From positions 1 through 8,557 of the forward strand of contig CAJOOU010000177.1 in NCBI GenBank assembly GCA_905236735.1: a stretch of 8,557 bases of DNA. The letters are read 5' to 3'. The notes under the pieces were generated by a model. The model worked only from the letters and a program-made list of their open reading frames with translations, was not told the DNA's origin and searched no databases. Both the position numbers and the translations under genes were made by a program. Each line of letters begins with the position of its first letter. The first letter of the stretch is position 1. This DNA comes from an uncultured Eubacterium sp. Its GTDB lineage: Bacteria > Bacillota > Clostridia > Lachnospirales > Lachnospiraceae. Shown piece after piece: positions 1 to 7,394 of this stretch.

Positions 1-1502
1 CCTCCTATGGCATTTTCATGAAAGAGTTTTTCTTTTAATGCATAAAACGGTCCGTTTCCATCCTTAATCTCCTTTTTGGGCGGCCATTTCATAAGACCGA
101 AAGGTGTCATCTCTTCAGTTTCCACACCGCAGGTTTTATTATACTCCTCTGCGGCCTCAAGTATTTTTTCATAAGGCACAAAAAGCTTATCGGCAAGTTC
201 TTTTAATGTATCTGCCTTTACAGTAGCCCCCCATTTAATTTCCCTTTCAAAATCTTCCTTCCATTCGTCAAAGAATCTGTCCATATTACACCCCGGCACA
301 TCCTCGGGTTTGCCCTTTGAGCGTTCCATTTCTTCTACTATCGTCGCTTCGTCAAGTATCTTCCACAGATATCTCCTGTCATCATACGCAAGCGGACTTA
401 TCATCTCGCCAAAGCCCCCGTTTTCAAACACCTCTCCTTTATAATTGATTTCAAATCCGCTGTGTGACCTTGCGGCATTTAACGATGCCGTACCGAAAGG
501 ATGCCTCATTGGTCCGAACATCGCAACTCTTGCGTTTTCATAATCAATATCCGCTCCATGCTTTCGGGCTATCTCTATAGCATCTCCGGTGCAGCTTGCA
601 CAGGTAAACACATGTACAGGCTCTGTGCCTTCTTTGTAAAACAGGGGATTGAATTCATTGGTCAGCTTTTTGTTTCTCGAAAAAGAACCTGCCGCAAGAA
701 CAACCGTTGGAGCATTAATTTTAATCTCTCCTCCTTTGTCCCTTGCCACTGCTCCGCAAAGCCTTCCGTTCTCATCAAACCTCAGGTCATAAAGTGCAGT
801 GTTGTAAAGTATTTCTCCCCCCGACTCTTCAAATATTTTAAGAAGCTTATTACACAAAAACCATCCGGTGCCTCCGGGACCTATTGCCGTATCTATCCTT
901 TTATGATTATACTCCCAGTCATAAGTCGCCACCGGGCCGTATCCTCCCCAAAAAAGAGGACCAAATTTATAATCCCGTCCAAGATTATGTTTTTCAATAA
1001 GCCAGTCTACAAAGTCCACATTTGCATCAAATATTCTCTGCAAAACATCACCGTCTACCCGGCCTTCGGTCTTTTCCATAAACTCATCATATTTTGCCGC
1101 TCTCTCATCTTCCATTCCGGCCTCTTTATGCCAGATGGAATAAAGATTTCTGAAACAATGTGCATACCAGGCACTTCCGCCTGCTTCTTTGTTTTTTTCT
1201 ATTACAAGAACCTTCTTTCCGCCCTCGGCGGCTCTGGCTGCGGCTGCAAGTCCCGATGCGCCTCCTCCCACTACAAGAACATCACAGTTTTTTTCAATAA
1301 GTCCATGTTTTGTTATCTCTTCTTTTATATCGGGATTTGAGATAACATTGTTGTGGCAGACAGATGCGCAGTGGCCGCAGTCTATGCATTTTTCCGCATC
1401 AATAAAGTATTTTGAGTCCTTGAACCGTACTGCCTCTGCCGTACATTCCACCCTGCATCTGTGACAGCAGGAACAAAGCTCCTGATTTATTATATAAGCC
1501 AT
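1..1502 (-). CDS. Ferredoxin-fused FAD-dependent oxidoreductase (fumarate reductase/FAD_binding_2 type), C-terminus cut by the window edge
   Basis: Probably a cytoplasmic flavin enzyme that reduces (or dehydrogenates) a C=C bond with electrons passed through two iron-sulfur clusters. I translated 500 residues from the ATG at 1502. It has no signal peptide. Residues 10-20 hold Cys 10, 13, 16 and 20 (CxxCxxCxxxC) and residues 39-49 hold Cys 39, 42, 45 and 49, giving a 2[4Fe-4S] ferredoxin module; the Pro usual after the fourth Cys is absent in both. The FAD Rossmann motif follows: GGGASG at 79-84, with Glu102 closing the second strand. VVLAAGSFS (267-275), CTGDAIEIA (304-312) and GEVFENGG (356-363) match the conserved order of the fumarate reductase/ketosteroid dehydrogenase superfamily. 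FYALKEKLFHENAIGG just before the edge resembles the block that normally lies some 50-60 residues from the end. AAAGGA six bases before the ATG supports the start. It begins 21 bases after permease C, so it is probably the last visible gene of the transport operon. Substrate unknown; the superfamily call is firm. Confidence 0.9.
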   Translation of the reverse strand, partial: MAYIINQELCSCCHRCRVECTAEAVRFKDSKYFIDAEKCIDCGHCASVCHNNVISNPDIKEEITKHGLIEKNCDVLVVGGGASGLAAAARAAEGGKKVLVIEKNKEAGGSAWYAHCFRNLYSIWHKEAGMEDERAAKYDEFMEKTEGRVDGDVLQRIFDANVDFVDWLIEKHNLGRDYKFGPLFWGGYGPVATYDWEYNHKRIDTAIGPGGTGWFLCNKLLKIFEESGGEILYNTALYDLRFDENGRLCGAVARDKGGEIKINAPTVVLAAGSFSRNKKLTNEFNPLFYKEGTEPVHVFTCASCTGDAIEIARKHGADIDYENARVAMFGPMRHPFGTASLNAARSHSGFEINYKGEVFENGGFGEMISPLAYDDRRYLWKILDEATIVEEMERSKGKPEDVPGCNMDRFFDEWKEDFEREIKWGATVKADTLKELADKLFVPYEKILEAAEEYNKTCGVETEEMTPFGLMKWPPKKEIKDGNGPFYALKEKLFHENAIG

Positions 1503-1523
1503 TTTTCATCCTTTCCTGGTTTC

Positions 1524-2528
1524 CTATTCCACACGCAGTGACTCAATGCTCTCAAGTTCCTCTGCCGTCATATCGGCAGCCTTTTTCAAAAGAACCTCGC
1601 GTCTTACCTTGGCAATTTTTTCCGTAGAAAAGCTTCCTGCTCCGCCTTTTAGTCTCGGGTCAAGTATATCTCTTACACCGTCACCGAACATGGCCGAAGC
1701 AAGTACCATAAGAGTTATGGCTATACCGGGTGCAAACGCAAGCCACGGAGCCACAAACATATACTCCGTTCCCGCCTTGGTAAGCATACCGCCCCATGAC
1801 GGAGTATTGGGGTCTACTCCAAATCCCAAAAATGACAGCCCGGCTTCAAGCATTACGACTCCACCTATGGAATTGGCAAGGTTCATAATGATAATCGGCA
1901 TGGTATTGGGAATAACATGTTTAAACATCTTCCATCCCGTCCTTGCACCGAGCATATTGCTCATTTTTACATAACCACTGTCTTTTACGCTCATGGCTGT
2001 ACTTCGGTAAAGCCTGGTATTGGCTATTCCTCCGGGTATAGATATGACGATAATAAGCTGCCATAGTCCCGAGCCGAGTATAGTCATAAGAAGAAGGGTT
2101 ATCAAAAGATTCGGTATACACTGCCATGCATCAATAAATCTTTGTAAAAGCAAATCAAATTTGCCTCCCACTACCGCACTTACCGTGCCCAGAAGCGCTC
2201 CTATCACAGTGGATATTATTGTACAAAACAGTGCCAGCACCACAGAAGTCCTTGCCCCGTATACTATATAGCTGAACACATCTCTTCCGAGATTATCCGT
2301 CCCCAGAAGATGCTCGGATGAAGGCGGCTGAAGCTTATGAATAATATCCTTTGAAATCTGTCCTCCCACCAGTTTTGATGGTGCTATCACATCTGCAAAT
2401 ATGGCAAGAAGTACAAAAAATATCAGTATTATAAGTCCTGTCGCCGCTATCTTTTTGGTTTTAAACAAAAGGGTAAAAAACTCCCTGACCTTTTTTCCGG
2501 TCGCGCTTTTTTTAGGTTTATCAGACAT
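1524..2528 (-). CDS. Opp/Dpp-type ABC importer permease, OppC-like
   Basis: Second membrane subunit of the peptide-type ABC importer, pairing with the upstream OppB-like permease in the cytoplasmic membrane. A protein of 334 residues from the ATG at 2528. An in-frame TTG seven codons upstream overlaps the end of the previous gene and lies across the ribosome binding site, so I rejected it. Hallmarks are a basic cytoplasmic N-terminus, a first membrane segment at about 28-48, the OppC motif HLLGTDNLGRDVFSYIVYGA (73-92), further hydrophobic segments near 97-120, 140-165, 210-230 and 258-282, the ATPase-contact EAA loop at about 186-211 (GARTGWKMFKHVIPN), EAGLSFLGFG (228-237) and DGVRDILDPRLKG (283-295). 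OppC proteins usually stop soon after DPRL; this one carries a charged tail of about 40 residues (296-334). It starts 13 bases after the OppB stop. The family is certain; the transported compound is not. Confidence 0.95.
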   Translation of the reverse strand: MSDKPKKSATGKKVREFFTLLFKTKKIAATGLIILIFFVLLAIFADVIAPSKLVGGQISKDIIHKLQPPSSEHLLGTDNLGRDVFSYIVYGARTSVVLALFCTIISTVIGALLGTVSAVVGGKFDLLLQRFIDAWQCIPNLLITLLLMTILGSGLWQLIIVISIPGGIANTRLYRSTAMSVKDSGYVKMSNMLGARTGWKMFKHVIPNTMPIIIMNLANSIGGVVMLEAGLSFLGFGVDPNTPSWGGMLTKAGTEYMFVAPWLAFAPGIAITLMVLASAMFGDGVRDILDPRLKGGAGSFSTEKIAKVRREVLLKKAADMTAEELESIESLRVE

Positions 2529-2535
2529 TTTTATT

Positions 2536-2543
2536 CCCCCTTT
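2536..2543 (-). promoter_or_regulatory. Ribosome binding site fixing the OppC-like start
   Basis: On the minus strand AAAGGGGG lies seven bases before the ATG at 2528 and overlaps the stop codon of the OppB-like gene. A TTG start at 2549 would place this site inside the reading frame, which favours the ATG. Confidence 0.75.
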
Positions 2544-3495
2544 ACTCAAGTTCTATTCTCGGATCTGCCCATTTATATGACACATCCACAACAAGATTAA
2601 CAAGCATTGTAAAAATCGAAAATACTAAAACACATCCCTGTACCACAGGATAATCCCTGTCATTAAGAGCACTTACAACAGCCTGCCCCATGCCCGGCAT
2701 ATTGAACAGATTTTCCAGAATAACCGAACCGCTTATAAGCATGGCTATTGCTCCACCTACAATGGTAATAACCGGAATCAGAGCATTTCTGAAAGCATGG
2801 GTATACATTACCTGTCTCTCCCTGTCTCCCTTTGCCCAGGCCGTACGGATATAGTCCTGTCTCATGGTCTCAATGGTAAGGGTTCTTACTGCCCTGATCT
2901 GTGCTCCCGCCTGCGTTAGCGCTCCTATTATCGCCGGAGGCAGAAACATATTGAGATTGGCCAAAGGGTCTTTTAAAAACGATATATACTGAGGCGATGG
3001 CGCATATCCGAACCACACTGCAGGATAAATAAGCACAAGTTCTCCTATCCAGAAGGCCGGTATCGACATAAGTACAATTGAAATCACTCTTATTGCGCTG
3101 TCACTTATGGCATCCTGATGCGAAGCACAAAAAAGTCCGAGAGGAATTGATATTAAATTGGTAAGCACAAGGGTAAGAATTCCCAATTCCAAAGATACCG
3201 GAATCTTTGATAATAACAGTCCGCCCACCTTTGTATTTGAATAAAGTGATGTTCCAAGGTCTCCTCCCAGCATCTGCCCTATCCAGTTTACAAACTGCAC
3301 CGGCCATGGCTTGTCATATCCGAGTCTGGCCATAAGTTCCTGTTCATCTACTGTAATGCCTGAAAGTTCAAGCTTGTATTTCATCATCTCGACCGCACTG
3401 CCCGGTACAATTCTGAGCAGTATAAACACTATGATACAAACCATTATAAGAGCGGGTATCATAAGCATCAGCCTCTTTACTATGTACTTTCCCAT
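2542..3495 (-). CDS. Opp/Dpp-type ABC importer permease, OppB-like
   Basis: First membrane subunit of the importer. A protein of 317 residues from the ATG at 3495. A GTG three codons upstream (3504) is in frame but sits on the G-run that serves as ribosome binding site, so the ATG is preferred. It shows the OppB pattern: a hydrophobic segment at 9-30 ending LLRIVPGSA, a periplasm-equivalent loop with the OppB motif GYDKPWPVQFVNWIGQMLGGDLGTSL (within 59-84), segments near 100-122, 135-160, 184-202, 240-262 and 284-305, the EAA loop at about 218-241 (AKGDRERQVMYTHAFRNALI), then LENLFNMPGMGQ (260-271), RDYPVVQG (280-287) and the terminal DPRIELE. Length is normal for the family. One base separates it from the OppF-like stop, which points to translational coupling. 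Substrate specificity cannot be read from this subunit. Confidence 0.95.
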   Translation of the reverse strand: MGKYIVKRLMLMIPALIMVCIIVFILLRIVPGSAVEMMKYKLELSGITVDEQELMARLGYDKPWPVQFVNWIGQMLGGDLGTSLYSNTKVGGLLLSKIPVSLELGILTLVLTNLISIPLGLFCASHQDAISDSAIRVISIVLMSIPAFWIGELVLIYPAVWFGYAPSPQYISFLKDPLANLNMFLPPAIIGALTQAGAQIRAVRTLTIETMRQDYIRTAWAKGDRERQVMYTHAFRNALIPVITIVGGAIAMLISGSVILENLFNMPGMGQAVVSALNDRDYPVVQGCVLVFSIFTMLVNLVVDVSYKWADPRIELE

Positions 3496-3496
3496 C

Positions 3497-4504
3497 TTAC
3501 GCACCCCCTTTTTTTACTCTGTGACAGGCTACAAAATGTCCTTCTTCCACTTCTTTATACTCAGGTTCAGCTTCCCTGCACTCTTCAGTAGCATAAGGAC
3601 ATCTCGTGCAGAAGTTGCATCCTTTTGGCGGATTAATGGGTGAAGGCACTTCCCCTTCAAGAAGGATTCTCTTTCTCTCCCTGTCTACCACAGGATCCGG
3701 AATAGGCACTGCTGAAATGAGCGCCTGTGTATACGGATGAAGCGGATTGTCGTATAAAGTCTCCGCATTTGTATACTCCATAATTTTACCCAGATACATT
3801 ACGGCAATATTATCAGACAGATATCTGACAACCGAAAGGTCATGACCTATAAAAATATAGCTCATATTGTATTCTTCCTGCAGCCTCATCATCAGTTTTA
3901 CTATCTGCGCCTGAATCGATACATCAAGAGCCGATACTATCTCATCACAGACAATGAACTCCGGCTGCATGGCCAATGACCTTGCTATGGAAATCCTTTG
4001 TCTTTGGCCTCCCGAAAACTCATGAGGATATCTGTCTATGTACTCCGGATTAAGTCCCACCTTTTCCAAAAGTTCTTTGGTATAGGCAGTCTGCTCATAT
4101 ATGCTTCTCGCGCTGTTTCTTATTCTCGGGCCTTCCATTATAATATCAAGTACAGTCATCCTCGGATCAAGTGACTCAAACGGGTTTTGGGTAATCATCT
4201 GCAATTTGGAATGTACCGCCCTAAGCTCTTCGTTTTTCATATATGATATGTCCCTGCCCTTATAGGTAATTGTTCCTGATGTAATGTTTAAATTACGCAT
4301 TACGCAGTTTCCTATTGTTGACTTGCCCGAGCCGGACTCTCCCACTATACCCAAGGTCTCACCCTTGTTTACCGTAAACGAAACATCATCCACAGCCTTG
4401 ACATCGCCTACCTTCCTTTTCAGGAGCCCCTTTGTAACAGGGAAATACATTTTAAGATTTTCTACCTTTAAGATTTCTTCTTTTTCCGGCACTATTTCTA
4501 TCAT
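3497..4504 (-). CDS. Opp/Dpp-type ABC importer ATPase, OppF-like
   Basis: Cytoplasmic nucleotide-binding subunit, working as a heterodimer with the OppD-like ATPase encoded just upstream. It has 335 residues. Visible motifs are Walker A GESGSGKST (55-63), Q-loop Gln106 in QNPFESLDP, signature FSGGQRQR (163-170), Walker B ending in Asp187-Glu188, and H-loop His221. All catalytic positions are intact. The block after Walker B reads CDEIVSALD, with Ile where this subfamily normally has Pro; this is a small oddity. The C-terminal oligopeptide-transporter domain has HPYTQALISAVP (256-267) and a cysteine group at 296, 299, 302, 309 and 327. The YFPVTKGLLKRKVG insertion near 20-33 and the ESLDPRMTV region separate F-type from D-type subunits. 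Its ATG overlaps the OppD-like stop by one base (TGATG), with AGGGGGGA upstream, so the two should be translationally coupled. Confidence 0.96.
   Translation of the reverse strand: MIEIVPEKEEILKVENLKMYFPVTKGLLKRKVGDVKAVDDVSFTVNKGETLGIVGESGSGKSTIGNCVMRNLNITSGTITYKGRDISYMKNEELRAVHSKLQMITQNPFESLDPRMTVLDIIMEGPRIRNSARSIYEQTAYTKELLEKVGLNPEYIDRYPHEFSGGQRQRISIARSLAMQPEFIVCDEIVSALDVSIQAQIVKLMMRLQEEYNMSYIFIGHDLSVVRYLSDNIAVMYLGKIMEYTNAETLYDNPLHPYTQALISAVPIPDPVVDRERKRILLEGEVPSPINPPKGCNFCTRCPYATEECREAEPEYKEVEEGHFVACHRVKKGGA
3504..3510 (-). promoter_or_regulatory. G-run ribosome binding site inside the end of the OppF-like gene
   Basis: Minus strand AAGGGGG, eight bases before the ATG at 3495, formed by the Lys-Gly-Gly codons that end the OppF-like protein. 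It decides between the ATG (3495) and the upstream in-frame GTG (3504), which it overlaps. Confidence 0.65.
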
Positions 4505-5520
4505 CAGCTTAAATCCCCCCTGTTTTCTTTTACTTCGTCCTTATGATGACAGGCGCAGAAATGCTCACCGTATTCTCCGCCTACATGCTCAAGACCCGGT
4601 CTTGATAAAAGGCACTCATCGCTCCTATATTCACACCTGTCGTAAAATGCACAGGTATTGGGCTTTATCTTTGACATATCGGGAGATTCGCCCTGTATTT
4701 CCCGAAGTCCCCAGCTTTTCGGCTTGTCAAGCCTCGGCACTGCCCTTATCAGTCCTATAGTATACGGATGGTGCGGATCTTTGAAAATATCTATCGCACT
4801 TCCCTCTTCAACTATTGAGCCTCCATACATTATTTTTACCGAATCGGCATATCTGGCTACTACTCCAAGATTGTGAGTAATAAGTATAAGTGCCATATTA
4901 TGCTCTTCCCTCAAACGGTTAAGCTGTTCCAAAACCTGTGCCTGCACTGTAACATCAAGCGCGGTTGTCGGCTCATCCGCTATTAAAATATCCGGCTCGC
5001 AGCTCATTGCCATGGCTATCATAGCCCTCTGCTGCATACCGCCCGAAAACTCAAACGGATACTGCTTTACCCTTCTTTCCGCATTGGGTATCCCCACCAT
5101 TTCAAGAAGTTCCACAGCCCTTTTATCCGCATCTTTTCTGGTCATACCCGGATTATGGTTAAGCAGGGCTTCCCTAATCTGTTTTCCTATTGTAATAACC
5201 GGATTTAAGGCCGCAGATGCCTCCTGGAATATCATAGATATCTTTGCGCCTCTGATTTCTTCAAGTTCGGAAGCGCTGCATTCCAAAAGATTTTTGCCCT
5301 CATAGATTACCTGACCGCTAAGTACAAGACCGGGCGGATATGGAATAAGCTGCAATATTGACAGGGCACTTACTGATTTGCCCGAACCGCTTTCTCCTAT
5401 AATCGCCACACATTCTCCCTTTTTAACACTGTATGAAAGGTCATCGGAAGCCCTTACCTCTTTACCGTTTGTAAAAAAACTGGTTCGCAGGTGTTTGATT
5501 TCAAGTACATTTTCTGACAT
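4504..5520 (-). CDS. Opp/Dpp-type ABC importer ATPase, OppD-like
   Basis: Cytoplasmic nucleotide-binding subunit of the importer, 338 residues. Visible motifs are Walker A GESGSGKS (42-49), Q-loop Gln99, signature FSGGMQQR (158-165), Walker B ILIADEPTTALD (178-189; Asp182, Glu183) and H-loop His216. The D-type subgroup is shown by YPPGLVLSGQVIYEGKNLL near 61-79 and by the FSGGM-type signature. The usual FQEPMTSLNP after the Q-loop is changed to FQEASAALNP. The C-terminal domain has HPYTIGLIRAVPRLD (251-265) and cysteines 290, 296, 303, 322 and 324. A similar C-terminal cysteine set binds a [4Fe-4S] cluster in the DppD structure from Caldanaerobacter/Thermoanaerobacter tengcongensis, so a cluster is possible here. 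The ATG at 5520 is preceded by GGGGGT at normal spacing. It follows the binding lipoprotein after an 85-base gap with a stem-loop. Confidence 0.96.
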   Translation of the reverse strand: MSENVLEIKHLRTSFFTNGKEVRASDDLSYSVKKGECVAIIGESGSGKSVSALSILQLIPYPPGLVLSGQVIYEGKNLLECSASELEEIRGAKISMIFQEASAALNPVITIGKQIREALLNHNPGMTRKDADKRAVELLEMVGIPNAERRVKQYPFEFSGGMQQRAMIAMAMSCEPDILIADEPTTALDVTVQAQVLEQLNRLREEHNMALILITHNLGVVARYADSVKIMYGGSIVEEGSAIDIFKDPHHPYTIGLIRAVPRLDKPKSWGLREIQGESPDMSKIKPNTCAFYDRCEYRSDECLLSRPGLEHVGGEYGEHFCACHHKDEVKENRGDLS

Positions 5521-5567
5521 TTATTTACCCCCATTTCAAGACTTTCGAATCATTTAATTCAGCCTAA

Positions 5568-5595
5568 AACGGGCAGGACATACATCCTGCCCGTT
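5568..5595 (-). other. Intercistronic stem-loop between lipoprotein and ATPase genes
   Basis: A perfect 11-bp inverted repeat (AACGGGCAGGA with TCCTGCCCGTT, arms 5568-5578 and 5585-5595) encloses a 6-base loop. It starts 10 bases after the lipoprotein stop codon. In the direction of transcription it is followed by only a short T run (the last two stem bases plus two more) and then AGG, so it would be a weak or leaky terminator at best. Such structures after a binding-protein gene commonly protect the upstream mRNA or reduce read-through, so that binding protein is made in excess over the membrane parts. That role is inferred from position. Confidence 0.75.
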
Positions 5596-5605
5596 AAAGT
5601 AGTCA

Positions 5606-7375
5606 CTACTGCTCTACCCAGATATGAGAGAGTGTCTGCTCTTCAAAGTTTTTCTTAATATCGAAGTTTTCTCCACCATAGCCGTGAACACGGTTATTAG
5701 CATACCAGCTCTCTACCGCACTACCGCCAAGCATAAGCTGCAGATAGTTTTCAGCCACATACTTGTCAAGAGCCTGGGCATTGGATTCCTGGTCCTCTAT
5801 ACTTGTGGCATTTAATGCTCCCTGAAGATAACCTTCCATAGTATCATCGGAATAGAAGAATGAATTTCTTGCTCCGTCTTTACCCACGAACTGAGCTGTC
5901 ATCTCAAGATCCATAGAACCAAGTGTGCAGAACAGGCAATCCTGAGTATTAACATCATATCCTGCTGCCTCCATTTCAACCGGAGTATTGTAGATATTTA
6001 CATTCATTTTTACTCCTATTTCAGAAAGGTAATCTGCTGCAAGATAGAAAAGATCTGCATCAAGATTCGGGAAGATTGCTACAGAGAACTCGAATCCATC
6101 CGGATAACCGGCTTCCTCAAGAAGCGCTTTTGCCTTATCAAGATCCTGAGTTGTATATGCAAGATAGGCTTCCTCATCCCACTCATCAACAGCTGAAAGA
6201 GATGTAAGTGAGTTAAATACTCCGCAAATCTGGATATCTCCTTCATTCTGATGGTATTCTGACCAGATTTCCTGACCATCTATTGCATACTGCAGAGCCT
6301 CTCTTACTCTCACATCCTTAAGGGGCTCATTAAGGTCTGTCTGCTTAAGAGCAATTCCTATAGGTGATGTTGTATAGGAATATACACTGTAATCAACATC
6401 AGAAGATGTGATCATCTCAAGTTCAGATGCCGAAATATTGGACTGTGTTCTGTATAAGAAATCGAGATTGCCGGCAATAAACTGAGATACCTGGTTTGAT
6501 GTGCTTTCAAAGTTAAGAATTGTAACCTCATCGAGATACGGAAGTTTGTTCTCCGGATATGCATCATCGGTATCGTAGTAATTGTCGTTTCTTACCCACT
6601 TGATATAGTTGTCGGCCTCATACTCGGAAATAATGTAAGGACCTGTACCTACCAGATAGTGGTAGTCCGTCTTCTGTTCGTCTGTAAGATCATCCCACTC
6701 ATGTCCTGCAATCATAAGAGACATGGAATTAACAATGAAATTGTTAAGAGTAATCTCATCCCCCGAAGTAAGGGTAAATGCAACTGTATAATCGTCAATT
6801 ACCTCTACTTTGGTGAGCATCTTCATAGCTGTAGCCCAGTCTGTACGAATATCACCTGTAGCTACCTCTGCTCCGTCGAGACCAATGGTTCTGTCATATG
6901 ACCACTTTACATCATCCGCCGTCAGCTGTCTTCCGTTGTACGGTTCAAGGTCCTGGAAATATACATCGTCGCGAAGTTTTACTGTAAGTACTGCAGAATC
7001 AGAATCAAACTCCCAGCTGTCAGCTATCTGTCCGGTAGCTTCATCCATAGTAACATAACCCATTCTGAACAGTCCTTCATACTCATTTCTGTCCAGTGTC
7101 CAGTCAACAGCCCAAAGTGCCTCATAGCAGAGTCTCCATGGTGATGTCTGTGCAGCCGGCTCAAAACAAGCATCTACGGAAAAGTCATCATCAAATACAG
7201 ATACGCTTCCCCCGTACTGCGGCTCAGATGTTTCAGCAGCTACTTCCGTAACTTCATTGGCATCTCCGTTAGATGCCGCATCGGAAGATTCGTCTGCCCC
7301 CGTGCTTCCTCCGCACGCAGCAAGAGAAAGCGTCATTGCGGCTGCAAGAATAGCAGCCAGAATTCTTTTTTTCAT
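5606..7375 (-). CDS. Family 5 extracellular solute-binding lipoprotein (Opp/DppA-like)
   Basis: Captures the ligand outside the cell and delivers it to the permease pair. It has 589 residues, slightly longer than most family 5 proteins. MKKRILAAILAAAMTLSLAAC is a lipoprotein signal with lipobox LAAC and lipidated Cys21. A Ser/Asp/Glu-rich flexible linker runs to about residue 52. The mature domain has the family hallmarks: LRDDVYFQDLEPYNGRQLTADDVKWSYDRT (within 134-163), GTGPYIISEY (243-252), RNDNYYD (262-268), LKDVRVREALQYAIDG (352-367) and DLDKAKALLEEAGYPDG (411-427). The ATG at 7375 has a strong AAAGGAGGG about five bases upstream, the best ribosome site in the window. In the parts I read codon by codon, isoleucine is mostly ATT or ATC, while the neighbours use ATA freely; this fits high expression. 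The ligand is unassigned: family 5 members bind peptides, nickel chelates, heme, sugars or opines. Confidence 0.95.
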   Translation of the reverse strand: MKKRILAAILAAAMTLSLAACGGSTGADESSDAASNGDANEVTEVAAETSEPQYGGSVSVFDDDFSVDACFEPAAQTSPWRLCYEALWAVDWTLDRNEYEGLFRMGYVTMDEATGQIADSWEFDSDSAVLTVKLRDDVYFQDLEPYNGRQLTADDVKWSYDRTIGLDGAEVATGDIRTDWATAMKMLTKVEVIDDYTVAFTLTSGDEITLNNFIVNSMSLMIAGHEWDDLTDEQKTDYHYLVGTGPYIISEYEADNYIKWVRNDNYYDTDDAYPENKLPYLDEVTILNFESTSNQVSQFIAGNLDFLYRTQSNISASELEMITSSDVDYSVYSYTTSPIGIALKQTDLNEPLKDVRVREALQYAIDGQEIWSEYHQNEGDIQICGVFNSLTSLSAVDEWDEEAYLAYTTQDLDKAKALLEEAGYPDGFEFSVAIFPNLDADLFYLAADYLSEIGVKMNVNIYNTPVEMEAAGYDVNTQDCLFCTLGSMDLEMTAQFVGKDGARNSFFYSDDTMEGYLQGALNATSIEDQESNAQALDKYVAENYLQLMLGGSAVESWYANNRVHGYGGENFDIKKNFEEQTLSHIWVEQ

Positions 7376-7394
7376 ATGTACCCTCCTTTACACA

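Noticed and set aside
501..1340. A 279-codon open frame on the plus strand
   Set aside because: It lies entirely antisense to the ferredoxin-flavin reductase, whose family motifs are clear. Its predicted protein is rich in Cys, Phe and Lys with no family pattern, as expected of a shadow frame.
1546..1974. A 142-codon open frame on the plus strand
   Set aside because: It is antisense to the OppC-like permease, Ser/Pro-rich and without recognisable motifs.
3498..3515. A run of seven A then five G at the end of the OppF-like gene as a programmed frameshift site
   Set aside because: The minus-one frame meets a stop within about ten codons and does not lead into the OppB-like gene, which is in the other frame. 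The G-run is better explained as the ribosome site of the next gene.
5566..5595. The intercistronic stem-loop as a full Rho-independent terminator
   Set aside because: The T run after the stem is only about four bases, two of them within the stem, and the next genes have no visible promoter in the short gap. A leaky or stabilising role fits better.
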